From JANQIV01 sp050117315 (GTDB lineage: Bacteria > Bacteroidota > Ignavibacteria > Ignavibacteriales > Melioribacteraceae): a DNA stretch of 36,207 nucleotides. Positions 1 to 6,641 of the stretch are shown piece by piece. The notes under the pieces are model-generated. The model was not told where the DNA came from. It saw only the letters and a program-made list of their open reading frames with translations, and did no database searches. The translations under genes were made by a program, and so were the position numbers. The stretch is taken from assembly GCA_050117315.1 (NCBI GenBank), contig JASFMY010000061.1, forward strand, positions 1-36,207, in the 5' to 3' direction. Each line of letters opens with the position of its first letter. The stretch's first letter is position 1.

Positions 1-163
1 CCTCTTATTAAGTGCACATGTTTTTTCTTCAATTTATTAATTACTTTGCACTTTTTCAGGGTTTTATTCACCTATCTTATTATTTTTTAAGCTCTTATTT
101 GCTTTTCAGCAAGCCCTAATTATTTCGAACAACAAGCTTATAACAATGATTGGGGATTTTAAA

Positions 164-631
164 ATGAAAAAAATTTTTTTTATGACTATAGCTTTTCTTT
201 TTTTTTATGCTTGCGATCCAGGTGGATTTTTATTAACGCCAAACGGAATGGAAAGAATAAAAAAAGAGTATTCTGATTTTTCATTAGAGTTTAGCATTAG
301 GACAATAGGAAATTATAATTACTACCTGGCTGTTTTAGTTGAAACTAAAAAAAAGCTAAGTATTCACTTAAACTCATTGAAAGTATTGTATAAAGGCCAT
401 AATACAGATCGCTATGATCATGAAGTGAAGTATAGAATAAAAAATAATAATCAACAAAGCGAATTCGTAGAACTTGAAAAGGGACAGAGTGGAATTTTTT
501 ATAGTTTTGATTTGTATGGATTACCAAAACAGAATGATAGTATTATTCTTTATGCAAAGGATTTTATTTCGAATGGAAATGGTATTTACTCTTTAGACAC
601 TTTAGCATTTACTATTCCAGATGACTATTAG
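164..631 (+). CDS. Putative lipoprotein, function unknown
   Basis: A small exported protein of about 155 residues. The frame is open from an ATG at 146, but I place the start at 164 (MKKIFFMTIAFLFF), because a GGGGA sequence lies about 8 nt upstream and the result is a classic lipoprotein signal: two lysines, a hydrophobic stretch, then YAC with the lipidated Cys. The mature part is rich in beta-prone residues and Asn/Lys/Tyr and holds no motif I recognise. It is the first of several small unrelated + strand genes separated by hairpin repeats. The 1-163 leader is AT-rich with no clear promoter. Existence as a gene is likely; function is not inferable. Confidence 0.6.
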   Translation: MKKIFFMTIAFLFFYACDPGGFLLTPNGMERIKKEYSDFSLEFSIRTIGNYNYYLAVLVETKKKLSIHLNSLKVLYKGHNTDRYDHEVKYRIKNNNQQSEFVELEKGQSGIFYSFDLYGLPKQNDSIILYAKDFISNGNGIYSLDTLAFTIPDDY

Positions 632-641
632 ATTCTACTGC

Positions 642-698
642 TGCCGAATTCCATGGCTGGCAAGTTCGCACCTTGCCAGTGTTCCAAGTGTGTCGGCA
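642..698. repeat. Nested hairpin (REP-like variant)
   Basis: Inner stem CTGGCAAG (657-664) pairs with CTTGCCAG (672-679) across a 7-nt loop. An outer 6-bp stem pairs TGCCGA (642-647) with TCGGCA (693-698). The stretch ttccaagtgtgtcggcacc resembles the left arm of the REP family found at 2348 (ttccaagggtgtcgaggacc), so it is probably a diverged member. It could also act as a transcription terminator, but no T-run follows. Confidence 0.55.
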
Positions 699-845
699 CC
701 CCGCCTTCGTTAAAACTACGGTCTTTAGGTTAGTGAAGAGAAAATAAATAAGAAAGTAATAATAAAGGGGGAGTTGAACACAGAGAGAAATATTGATAAA
801 TTTAATAAAATCAGATGAGTGAACTTCAGCTGCGGACAGGCATTA

Positions 846-938
846 CAAGGCAGTCGAGAACCCTTTCTCGACACGAAGTGCGAGAAATAGAAGTAAATAA
901 ATCTCAGTTTATAATATAGGGTTTGTTTCTTGACAACT
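846..938 (+). repeat. REPIN-like repeat, copy A
   Basis: Left hairpin GTCGAGAA-CCCT-TTCTCGAC (8-bp perfect stem, 853-872) is followed by a conserved spacer (cacgaagtgcg, agaagtaaataa, cagtttataa). The right arm ends in TTGACAAC (930-937). Compared with copy B the right hairpin has lost its inner arm. The same unit occurs at 1727-1831 and, inverted, at 12490-12593. Confidence 0.8.
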
Positions 939-939
939 A

Positions 940-1176
940 AGTAATGATCACTCTGTAATATTTGTAGATACAGAATGGGGCGGCGTTGAAATTGTTTGAG
1001 TGTTGTTCAGTCGAGAAGTGGTTCTCGACTGCCTTGTAATTGGTTATGGAATAGGAAAATTTTATAGAAATGGTATGTATGAGCAATGGTTTATGGAGAA
1101 TCCATATGGAACTGTAGGAACACAAGAATGGTGGACAAAAAAATTAGAAGATTATTATTACTATAAAGTTAAGTAA
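940..1176 (+). pseudogene. Remnant of unknown gene, split by a REP half-element
   Basis: One frame reads SNDHSVIFVDTEWGGVEIV, then TGA (997-999), then, after an inverted REP half-element (1013-1043), GYGIGKFYRNGMYEQW... ending with a tyrosine-rich tail YYYYKVK and TAA at 1174-1176. The two parts share a frame and a plausible amino-acid mix. I read this as the C-terminal end of a lost gene that took in a hairpin repeat and a stop. The family is not recognised. It ends 9 nt before the next gene. Confidence 0.45.
1013..1043 (-). repeat. REP half-element, inverted (copy E)
   Basis: A hairpin AGTCGAGAA-GTGG-TTCTCGACT. Its reverse complement starts with ttaCAAGGcaGTCGAGAACC, matching the left half of copy A almost base for base, including the flank. 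Only the left half is present. Together with copy A it makes an inverted pair about 160 bp apart. Confidence 0.75.
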
Positions 1177-1185
1177 GGGATAAAA

Positions 1186-1716
1186 ATGTTATTAAAAAAA
1201 TATTTATTCGCTTCATGTATTGTATTTGTGATTATATTTAGTTCCTGTCAACAATTTTATCAATTTATAATTATAAACAATAATAATTATCGAGAAGATT
1301 ATCTTTTTACAGATAACAAATATGATATTTCATACGAATTTTTCGGTGAATATTCTTGGGTGGATAAAAATAGAATACATACAGCATTTACTGTTAAAAT
1401 CAATAATGATACTGATAATATAATAAGGATTAGAAGAGGGAAAATAGAACTATTATCAAATTATTTTACTTTCAGAGAAAACTATGAAAAAGAAGTTTTG
1501 GTTAAACAACATTCGGAACTTGTGTTTACTATTGAATTTTACGGGCCCAAAACGATATCCGATAAAGAATTTGATTTTCTGCTACCTAATGATGCCGAGT
1601 TTACTTTGAAACTCAAAGAAGTCAGTATAGATAGTTCTTTATTGTATATTGAAAATATACATTTTATTCCCAAGTCTTCATTGAGTTCTGAAATAGGTAA
1701 AACTAAAATAAACTAA
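1186..1716 (+). CDS. Putative lipoprotein, function unknown
   Basis: Codes for 176 residues. The N-terminus (LLKKYLFASCIVFVIIFSSC) is a lipoprotein signal with lipobox FSSC, so the protein is probably anchored to a membrane by Cys21. The mature part has alternating hydrophobic/polar strands and no motif I know. It resembles the lipoproteins at 164 and 5390 in size and layout (signal, lipobox, one short beta-rich domain) but not clearly in sequence. A ggga about 6 nt upstream of the ATG may be the ribosome binding site. Repeat copy B starts 10 nt after the stop. Confidence 0.6.
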   Translation: MLLKKYLFASCIVFVIIFSSCQQFYQFIIINNNNYREDYLFTDNKYDISYEFFGEYSWVDKNRIHTAFTVKINNDTDNIIRIRRGKIELLSNYFTFRENYEKEVLVKQHSELVFTIEFYGPKTISDKEFDFLLPNDAEFTLKLKEVSIDSSLLYIENIHFIPKSSLSSEIGKTKIN

Positions 1717-1726
1717 GTAAACATTT

Positions 1727-1831
1727 CCAAGGTTGTCGAGAACCCTTTCTCGACACGAAGTGCGTGAAATAGAAGTAAATAAGTCTCAGCTTATAACGTA
1801 TAAGGATTGTTGTCAAATTGTTCTTGACAAC
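1727..1831 (+). repeat. REPIN-like repeat, copy B (complete)
   Basis: The most complete copy in + orientation. Left hairpin GTCGAGAA-CCCT-TTCTCGAC, a 50-60 nt conserved spacer, then right hairpin GTTGTCAA-ATTGTTC-TTGACAAC (8-bp stem, 7-nt loop). The outermost arms also match each other in inverted orientation (GTTGTCGAGAAC against GTTGTCAAGAAC, one difference), so the whole unit is a pair of related half-elements facing each other. Confidence 0.85.
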
Positions 1832-1913
1832 GGGGAAATATATATGGTTCTCCATTTAATATTGTTCGAATTCCCAAATTTAATTTGCCAGATTTTTTAA
1901 AGTAGGAGAATAA

Positions 1914-2261
1914 ATGATGATTGGAAGCCTAAGTTTTCTTTTAAAGTTAGCAATTATTTTTCAGTTGGACATAGCTGGAATTCAAATTTCTGATTCAACT
2001 GATCAGCATGATTCAACGAATTGTTTCATAGGATCTCCATCTACAACGGTGGAGTTTGAATTGTTAGAAAGAGATTCTATTACAGTCAATATTTATGATA
2101 AAAACGGAAAATATATTAAACAAATTTCTAAAGAATTTCTTTATCCAGGGAAACATGAGATTACTAATGTATCAAACGATTTACCTAGCGGAGCTTATTA
2201 TGTTATTGTAAAATCAAGTAGGAAAATAATCAAGAAGAAAAGAATAATTGTTTTAAAGTAA
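1914..2261 (+). CDS. Small exported protein made mostly of a C-terminal sorting-type domain
   Basis: A 115-residue protein with an AGGAG ribosome binding site at 1903-1907. Residues 1-21 form a hydrophobic signal-like segment. Residues about 44-115 (STTVEFELLERDSITVNIYD... GAYYVIVKSS... KKRIIVLK) match the pattern of the type IX secretion/Por C-terminal sorting domain: a VNIYDxxGK strand, a LPSGxYY turn, and a final basic strand. Such domains usually sit at the end of long secreted proteins; here almost nothing precedes it. It may be a remnant of a larger gene that regained a start, or a small secreted protein. The domain call is by pattern, without alignment. Confidence 0.55.
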   Translation: MMIGSLSFLLKLAIIFQLDIAGIQISDSTDQHDSTNCFIGSPSTTVEFELLERDSITVNIYDKNGKYIKQISKEFLYPGKHEITNVSNDLPSGAYYVIVKSSRKIIKKKRIIVLK

Positions 2262-2347
2262 ATTTCCACTGCTGCTATCGACTCACGCATAGGCGGGCAG
2301 GCATTCGGTGGCAGAGATAAAAGAAGATGTGGAGAGGGGTCCGAAAT

Positions 2348-2405
2348 TCCAAGGGTGTCGAGGACCATTCCTCGACAAGGGATGCGATAAAAAGCAGTAT
2401 TTAAA
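2348..2405 (+). repeat. REP half-element (copy D)
   Basis: Left half only: ccaagg-GTGTCGAGGA-CCAT-TCCTCGACA, then a decayed spacer (gatgcgataaaaagcagtattTAAATAA). The stem has GAGGA/TCCTC where copy A has GAGAA/TTCTC, so both arms changed together (compensatory change). It lies just upstream of the antitoxin relic. Confidence 0.75.
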
Positions 2406-2420
2406 TAAAGGAGAAGAACG

Positions 2421-2687
2421 ATGAAATATTTAGATAAAGAAGAAAAAGAATTGATTGGATCTTATAAAAAAGGCGAATAGAAACCGGTAAAAAAACAAGA
2501 TAAAAAAAAGTATGAACAAGCTGCAAAAGAAAGCCTGGCAAAAAATAAAAGAATAAACATTCGTTTGACTTCGAAGGATTATCACGATATTCAAGTGAAA
2601 GCAATTGAAGAAGGTATTCCATATCAAACATTAATTTCGAGTATAATTCATAAGTATAATAAAGGTGAGTTGAAATCCGTTCAATAA
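2421..2687 (+). pseudogene. CopG-type antitoxin gene with in-frame TAG
   Basis: Ribosome binding site AAAGGAG at 2408-2414, ATG at 2421. The frame reads MKYLDKEEKELIGSYKKGE, stop TAG (2478-2480), then KPVKKQDKKKYEQAAKES and RINIRLTSKDYHDIQVKA...GIPYQTLISSIIHKY to TAA at 2685-2687. This is the layout of the CopG_antitoxin family (Pfam PF12441): an acidic N-terminal segment ending GEWK and a C-terminal ribbon-helix-helix DNA-binding domain. The stop falls exactly where the family usually has Trp, so one G-to-A change (TGG to TAG) explains it. No toxin gene lies directly beside it; upstream is only a REP half. Probably an orphan, dead antitoxin. Confidence 0.8.
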
Positions 2688-2800
2688 TTTCTATCAATGA
2701 CGACTCAATAAAGTTCTTTCCTATCATAACTATGGCATAGAAAAAAATATTGAAAAACATTAATTAGTAGACTATACTTGGTCTAAAAAAGGACTGCTGT

Positions 2801-3073
2801 ATGAAATTAAGCGAGACAGTAAAATCTATTAGTTATCTCAAGGCAAATGCTGCTAATTTGATTGAGGAAATAAATAAAAGTCAAAAAACTTTTGTTATTA
2901 CTCAAAACGGTGAAGCAAAGGTTGTTGTACAGGACATCAAAGCTTATGAAAAAATGCAAGAAACAATGGCAATGTTAAAATTATTGGCAATGACCGGTGA
3001 AAAGAGTAAAAGTGCAACTGATATCAAGACTACTTTCACATCATTAAGAAGTGAACTTAACACATTGCAGTAA
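2801..3073 (+). CDS. Type II antitoxin, Phd/YefM family
   Basis: A 90-residue protein. The N-terminal part (MKLSETVKSISYLKANAANLIEEI, then TFVITQNGEAKVVVQDIKAYE) is the Phd/YefM fold (PF02604): a small DNA-binding dimer that represses its own operon while its C-terminal tail wraps and inactivates the toxin. The helical, charged tail from about residue 55 is the expected toxin-binding part. Its stop is followed after 2 nt by the toxin start at 3076, the usual coupling. The partner toxin is destroyed (see 3076-3545), so this antitoxin survives alone. Family call is strong; present activity is unknown. Confidence 0.9.
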   Translation: MKLSETVKSISYLKANAANLIEEINKSQKTFVITQNGEAKVVVQDIKAYEKMQETMAMLKLLAMTGEKSKSATDIKTTFTSLRSELNTLQ

Positions 3074-3075
3074 AT

Positions 3076-3545
3076 ATGAAATATAAAGTAAAGATTGATC
3101 CTCACCCAAAGAAGATTTAAAAGAAATTTTTATCTATGTCGCTGTAAACGACGGCTTCGATTCAGCAAATAAGTTATTGGATGCAATTGAAAAAACATGC
3201 TTTAAGCTGGAAGAATTACCGGAACGAGGCCATATCCCTATAGAATTAAGACCAACCGGGATCAAAAGATATCTTGAAATATTCTATAAACCTTATCGAA
3301 TAATATATGAAATCGAAAATGATATAGTCTATATAATACATTAGAGTTTCTGCAAAATAAAAAGTCGGTCATTTCGAACCCGTTTTTTGGGTGAGAAATC
3401 TTTCAATTAGAGGATGATTTCAAAGATTTCTCCCTCCGGTCGAAATGACAAAACGTTTAGATATCTAATTTTGCAGAAACTCTATTCAATAATTGATGGA
3501 AGAAGGGATATCCGGGAAATATTAAGTGAAAGACTGTTGAGATAA
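3076..3545 (+). pseudogene. RelE/ParE-family toxin gene, frameshifted and MITE-interrupted
   Basis: Starts MKYKVKIDP, then loses frame near 3100-3103, where one base seems missing. The next frame continues SPKEDLKEIFIYVAVNDGF...LLDAIEKTCFKLEELPERG...YLEIFYKPYRIIYEIENDIVYIIH, the RelE/ParE pattern (PF05016) with the expected RIIYEI strand. At 3342 a 139-bp element flanked by TA is inserted. Deleting it with one TA copy rejoins the frame as IIH-YSIIDGRRDIREILSERLLR and a TAA at 3543-3545, exactly the expected family ending. The toxin (an mRNA interferase or gyrase poison in this family) is thus inactivated by two independent events. Confidence 0.88.
3342..3484. mobile_element. MITE with 15-bp terminal inverted repeats and TA duplication
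   Basis: The element spans 3344-3482 (139 bp) between TA (3342-3343) and TA (3483-3484). Termini GAGTTTCTGCAAAAT and ATTTTGCAGAAACTC are perfect inverted repeats, 17 bp when TA is counted. A second inner inverted pair (tcggtcatttcga / tcgaaatgac) makes most of it foldable. It has no coding capacity. TA target duplication is typical of IS630/Tc1-mariner transposases, so a helper of that family elsewhere in the genome is inferred. It sits inside the RelE/ParE gene. Confidence 0.88.
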
Positions 3546-3883
3546 ATGCCGCCGTATAACTTACCGCACAACCGGGCGGTAGAACACAAACCGCACCAAC
3601 TGTTGTAAAGTTTTTTTATTAAACAAAAGCTGTTTTTACATATTACCTAATAGTGACAAATGTTGGCGTTGTAGTTCTTATCCAATAAATGAGTTAATAA
3701 CATATTTATTTAACAATTAATATTATTGTTGTATTTTGAATCTGATTAATTTATTAATTAAATATTTTTTGATTTAGTTGAAAATTAGTTGAATTCAATT
3801 TGAGCTTAACTGAATAAATAATACATACCACATTGATACATGAATAAAAAGTCCTTTAAGACAAAAAATAAAGGGGGTAAATA
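3546..3883 (+). promoter_or_regulatory. AT-rich leader of the TIR fusion gene with repeated motif
   Basis: A 338-nt gap without a gene. Two copies of TTAGTTGAA (3774-3782 and 3785-3793) sit 11 bp apart, about one helical turn, and the second overlaps the palindrome TTGAATTCAA (3789-3798). This could be an operator for the gene at 3884. A possible promoter follows (TTGAGC near 3799, TACATA near 3822), weak by sequence. A strong ribosome binding site AAGGGGG (3871-3877) precedes the ATG. The first part (3546-3600) is GC-richer, with no clear role. Confidence 0.4.
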
Positions 3884-5152
3884 ATGGCTAAAGTATTTTT
3901 TTCTTATTCACGTAAAGACCAAAACAAGGTAAAGGAGATTAAAGACCGTATAGAATTAAATGGACATGAAGTTTGGCTCGATGAAGATATTTCCGCAGGA
4001 GTTCCATTTCCTCAAGCAATCGAGATAGCTATAAAAAGTTGTGATTTTATGGCTATCTTTCTTTCCGACAACTCAAAAGAATCTCCATGGATGAAAAGGG
4101 AGTTCAATGCCTATTTTTTGAAAGATATAGAAAAAAATACAAACACTATTTTACCAATCAAAATTGATAAAACAGAACTTGAGAACTTTAGTATTTTTAT
4201 GAGAGAATTGGAGATATGTGATCTTTCAGAAATATCTAGAGAAGAGGAAGGTATTCGGAAAATACTAAACCGATTGGCTAGGTTTGAGCCGAAGAAAGAG
4301 ACTTATACAAAGGATGATTACAACAGGCTAATGTTTGCTATAGATATGAGTTTGACCGCTGGCTATACGACAATGATGTATTATAACAGCGGATTGAAAA
4401 ACAATTTGATTACCGAAAAGGATGTGAAAAATTCAGCAACACTTGCGGATGAAGCTGCTGAAAAAAAGATAAAGCATTTGATAGGCATAAAGTATGACAA
4501 TGACGAAATTATTGCTGAGGAACAAGACAAAAAGAAAAAACGAAGTTTCAATATTCAGCCTGATAGGTATTATTGGATAATAGATCCTTTAGATGGAACT
4601 CTTAATTTCCTGAATCGGATTGATTTATTTTGTACTGCAATTGGGATAATCAAAAATGGAAAACCGTTTATCGGCGTTGTATTCGATCCAGTTTCCAATG
4701 AGGTTTTCTTTGGTATGAAAGGTATCGGGTCACAGCTCTGGAAAGTCTCCACCGGAGAAGTAAGTACAATCTACCCTTCTCAGAATATTACATTACTTGA
4801 AGAATCGATAATCGCTACTCATGTTAGCTCAAGAAAAAAAATTGCTCAAAAGATGTTTGATAAAAAACTCATTGAGCTTTTCTCTGTTAATTTTAGACAT
4901 ATTCGATTATTAGGATGTGGACAATTAGCGCTGGCGTTCGTTGCCTCAGGCAAGTTACAGGCATTCTTTCAATTTGAGAGCTACATTTGGGATCAATTGG
5001 CAGGAGCTGTCATAATTGAAAATGCAGGTGGTATTATAAAAGAGTATAATGAAGAAGCAATGGCCTTAAAACCTTGGACATACAACACGGCAAATATTTT
5101 GGCTTGTTCTAATCCAGATATTGCTGAGAAATTTAGAAATATTATGATCTAG
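3884..5152 (+). CDS. TIR domain fused to inositol monophosphatase-family phosphatase
   Basis: A 422-residue, apparently cytoplasmic protein with two enzyme domains. Residues 1-135 are a TIR domain: start VFFSYSRKD, loop DEDISAGVPF, and SPWMKRE with Glu73 in the position of the catalytic NADase glutamate. Residues about 142-422 are a full-length IMPase-family domain with all metal motifs visible: SATLADEAAE (184-193), the acidic pair E212-E213, DPLDGT (234-239) and WDQLAG (369-374). That family removes phosphate from inositol phosphates, PAP or NADP with Mg2+. TIR domains in bacterial defence consume NAD or make cyclic ADP-ribose signals. No ThsA, SLOG or other Thoeris partner is adjacent, so the gene may work alone. 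Domain calls are firm; the joint function is inference. Confidence 0.93.
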   Translation: MAKVFFSYSRKDQNKVKEIKDRIELNGHEVWLDEDISAGVPFPQAIEIAIKSCDFMAIFLSDNSKESPWMKREFNAYFLKDIEKNTNTILPIKIDKTELENFSIFMRELEICDLSEISREEEGIRKILNRLARFEPKKETYTKDDYNRLMFAIDMSLTAGYTTMMYYNSGLKNNLITEKDVKNSATLADEAAEKKIKHLIGIKYDNDEIIAEEQDKKKKRSFNIQPDRYYWIIDPLDGTLNFLNRIDLFCTAIGIIKNGKPFIGVVFDPVSNEVFFGMKGIGSQLWKVSTGEVSTIYPSQNITLLEESIIATHVSSRKKIAQKMFDKKLIELFSVNFRHIRLLGCGQLALAFVASGKLQAFFQFESYIWDQLAGAVIIENAGGIIKEYNEEAMALKPWTYNTANILACSNPDIAEKFRNIMI

Positions 5153-5300
5153 GTAAACCTTAACCCGCCTTGTCCCGTAGATACCTTTGGTATTAACGTG
5201 GCAGGTTGGTTGGCTGTTAGGAGTTGTCTTATTGGGATACTTCGGGCTGCTATGGGCGGCGGCTTATCGGCAACGTTAGCTAACATAAATTGAGGTTCTT
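5153..5300. other. GC-rich spacer after the TIR fusion gene
   Basis: This stretch is visibly richer in G+C than the genes around it (ccgccttgtcccgtag, gggcggcggcttatcggc). An open frame exists on the minus strand (5149-5343) but lacks a ribosome binding site and looks like chance. The block may be an old repeat or a recombination joint. No promoter or terminator stands out. Confidence 0.4.
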
Positions 5301-5330
5301 CCTTGGCTGTCGGGAACCACTTCGCGACAG
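5301..5330 (+). repeat. REP half-element (copy F)
   Basis: Contains GTCGGGAA-CCAC-TTCGCGAC, the family hairpin with one mismatched pair, preceded by ccttggct and followed by agaagaaaata. The same 3' flank (cgacagaagaaa) recurs at copy G, so F and G form a subgroup. It precedes the lipoprotein gene at 5390. Confidence 0.6.
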
Positions 5331-5389
5331 AAGAAAATAGCACTGGAGAACCATAAAAGGATAATTTTATAGACTAAAAGAGGTGAAAA

Positions 5390-5905
5390 ATGAGCATTAG
5401 ATGTTTTTCTATTTACACATTGTTTGCTTTAATGATCCTGTTTATTTCTTGTGATGTAAATGATGCAGATGATAACAATTATTCTCAATCGGTAAATGAG
5501 AATGGATTAACCGTATTTATAAAAAACGGGACTACTAATTCCCCTGGAGAAATAGAGATTATTAATTATGCAAATCAAAAAATTTTTATTCCGTTTATTC
5601 ATTATCCCTACTGCAGTTTTTCAATTTATAGTTTACAAAAGAAAGATGATTCTGGATGGGAACGATTTATTTATGATGAGTTTAAGAACAAATGGTTAAG
5701 AAAGACTAACCAAGATAGCATAACAGTCGTATGTGATGAGTATAGAAATCCAATTGAACTTGGTGCATCACAACGTTTTAAGCAAAGTATTTCAAATATT
5801 CATGAAGCAGGTGAATATCAAGTGAAAATATATTTTAGATATTCTGAAGTTTATAATCCAACTACGCCGGATAAAGAAGTAATTATTAACTATTTTGTAA
5901 AATAA
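5390..5905 (+). CDS. Putative lipoprotein, function unknown
   Basis: Codes for 171 residues, with AGAGGTG about 7 nt upstream of the ATG. The N-terminus (SIRCFSIYTLFALMILFISC) is a lipoprotein signal with lipobox FISC. The mature protein has an acidic linker (DVNDADDNN) and then about 130 residues of beta-rich sequence, including IEIINYANQKIFIPF and a closing segment GEYQVKIYFRYSEV that resembles the edge strands of an Ig-like fold. No family recognised. It lies between two hairpin repeats (F and G). Confidence 0.6.
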   Translation: MSIRCFSIYTLFALMILFISCDVNDADDNNYSQSVNENGLTVFIKNGTTNSPGEIEIINYANQKIFIPFIHYPYCSFSIYSLQKKDDSGWERFIYDEFKNKWLRKTNQDSITVVCDEYRNPIELGASQRFKQSISNIHEAGEYQVKIYFRYSEVYNPTTPDKEVIINYFVK

Positions 5906-5913
5906 AAGTCGTT

Positions 5914-5944
5914 TCCTTGATCGTTGCGAACTCCTTCCCGACAG
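5914..5944 (+). repeat. REP half-element (copy G)
   Basis: GTTGCGAA-CTCC-TTCCCGAC, a weakened version of the family hairpin (one mismatch and one G-T pair), with the flank agaagaaacata shared with copy F. It lies in the 61-nt gap between the lipoprotein and the methyltransferase genes. Confidence 0.55.
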
Positions 5945-5966
5945 AAGAAACATAAAGTAGATAGAA

Positions 5967-6641
5967 ATGGAAGATTATTATTCAAATTCGCTAAATTCAA
6001 ATAACTTGAGAAAATGTTACGAAATTGCACCTGGTAGAGTTAAACAATTCTTGGATGCTGAAATATCATTTGTGGCGGATAAGTGTAATCAAGACGATGT
6101 ATTGTTGGATTTAGGATGCGGATACGGAAGAGTATCATTTCGACTGCTTGAAAAAGTAAATAGAATTGTTGGAATAGATACTTCTGCGGACAATATTCAT
6201 TTGGCAAAAGAACTGCTTGGAGAAAACGATAGATGTAAATTTATCAAAATGAATGTAGCCGATTTGAAATTCGATAATAATTCATTTGATAAAGTAATAT
6301 GTGTGCAAAACGGTATATCGGCATTTAAAGTAGACCCGGTTAGACTTATGAAAGAATCAATCCGGGTAACCAAAAAAGGGGGCATGGTTCTTTATTCATC
6401 TTACTCGGAAAAGTTCTGGAATGATAGACTTGAGTGGTTTGAGTTACAAGCCGAAGAAGGTTTGATAGGAGAAATTGATTATCAACAAACAAAAAACGGA
6501 ACTATAATTTGTAAAGACGGATTTAAAGCAACCACATTCTCCGGGGATGATTTTCTTAAAGCAGCTTCCAATTTTAATGTTAGAAGCACGATACACGAGA
6601 TTGATAATTCAAGTATATTTTGCGAAATGATTGTGGATTAA
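5967..6641 (+). CDS. Class I SAM-dependent methyltransferase
   Basis: A 224-residue soluble enzyme expected to transfer methyl groups from S-adenosylmethionine. Residues about 46-70 hold motif I (VLLDLGCGYGRVS) and the acidic end of strand 2 (RIVGIDTS). Further on are the usual NVADLKFDNNSFDKVICVQ (motifs II/III) and a RVTKKGGMVLYSS strand. The substrate cannot be read from the sequence; a small-molecule substrate is the default for this size. No good ribosome binding site precedes the ATG. It shares no obvious pathway with neighbours and, like them, follows a REP hairpin. Confidence 0.85.
   Translation: MEDYYSNSLNSNNLRKCYEIAPGRVKQFLDAEISFVADKCNQDDVLLDLGCGYGRVSFRLLEKVNRIVGIDTSADNIHLAKELLGENDRCKFIKMNVADLKFDNNSFDKVICVQNGISAFKVDPVRLMKESIRVTKKGGMVLYSSYSEKFWNDRLEWFELQAEEGLIGEIDYQQTKNGTIICKDGFKATTFSGDDFLKAASNFNVRSTIHEIDNSSIFCEMIVD

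Larger units (their letters stand above)
632..939. other. Gene-free spacer with two palindromic repeats
   Basis: No convincing coding sequence. It holds a nested hairpin at 642-698 and repeat copy A at 846-938, each listed separately. The first bases after the stop (ttctactgctgc) recur after the stop at 2261 (ttccactgctgc), so spacers behind unrelated genes share sequence. Confidence 0.6.

Noticed and set aside
2478..2480. Recoded TAG (readthrough or amber amino acid) in the antitoxin gene
   Set aside because: Other genes in the window use TAG as a normal stop (for example 631, 5152, 25560), and a single TGG to TAG change explains it.
3884..5152. Thoeris system
   Set aside because: Thoeris needs a separate NAD-binding effector (ThsA) next to the TIR gene; none is present and the TIR protein carries an IMPase domain instead.
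5149..5343. Minus-strand gene in the GC-rich spacer
   Set aside because: No ribosome binding site, no motif, overlaps a REP hairpin; the open frame is likely due to base content.
146..6641. Integron-like cassette array: unrelated small genes, all on one strand, with similar spacers
   Set aside because: I could not find matched RYYYAAC and GTTRRRY ends around the genes, spacers contain REP-type hairpins instead, and there is no integrase in the window.
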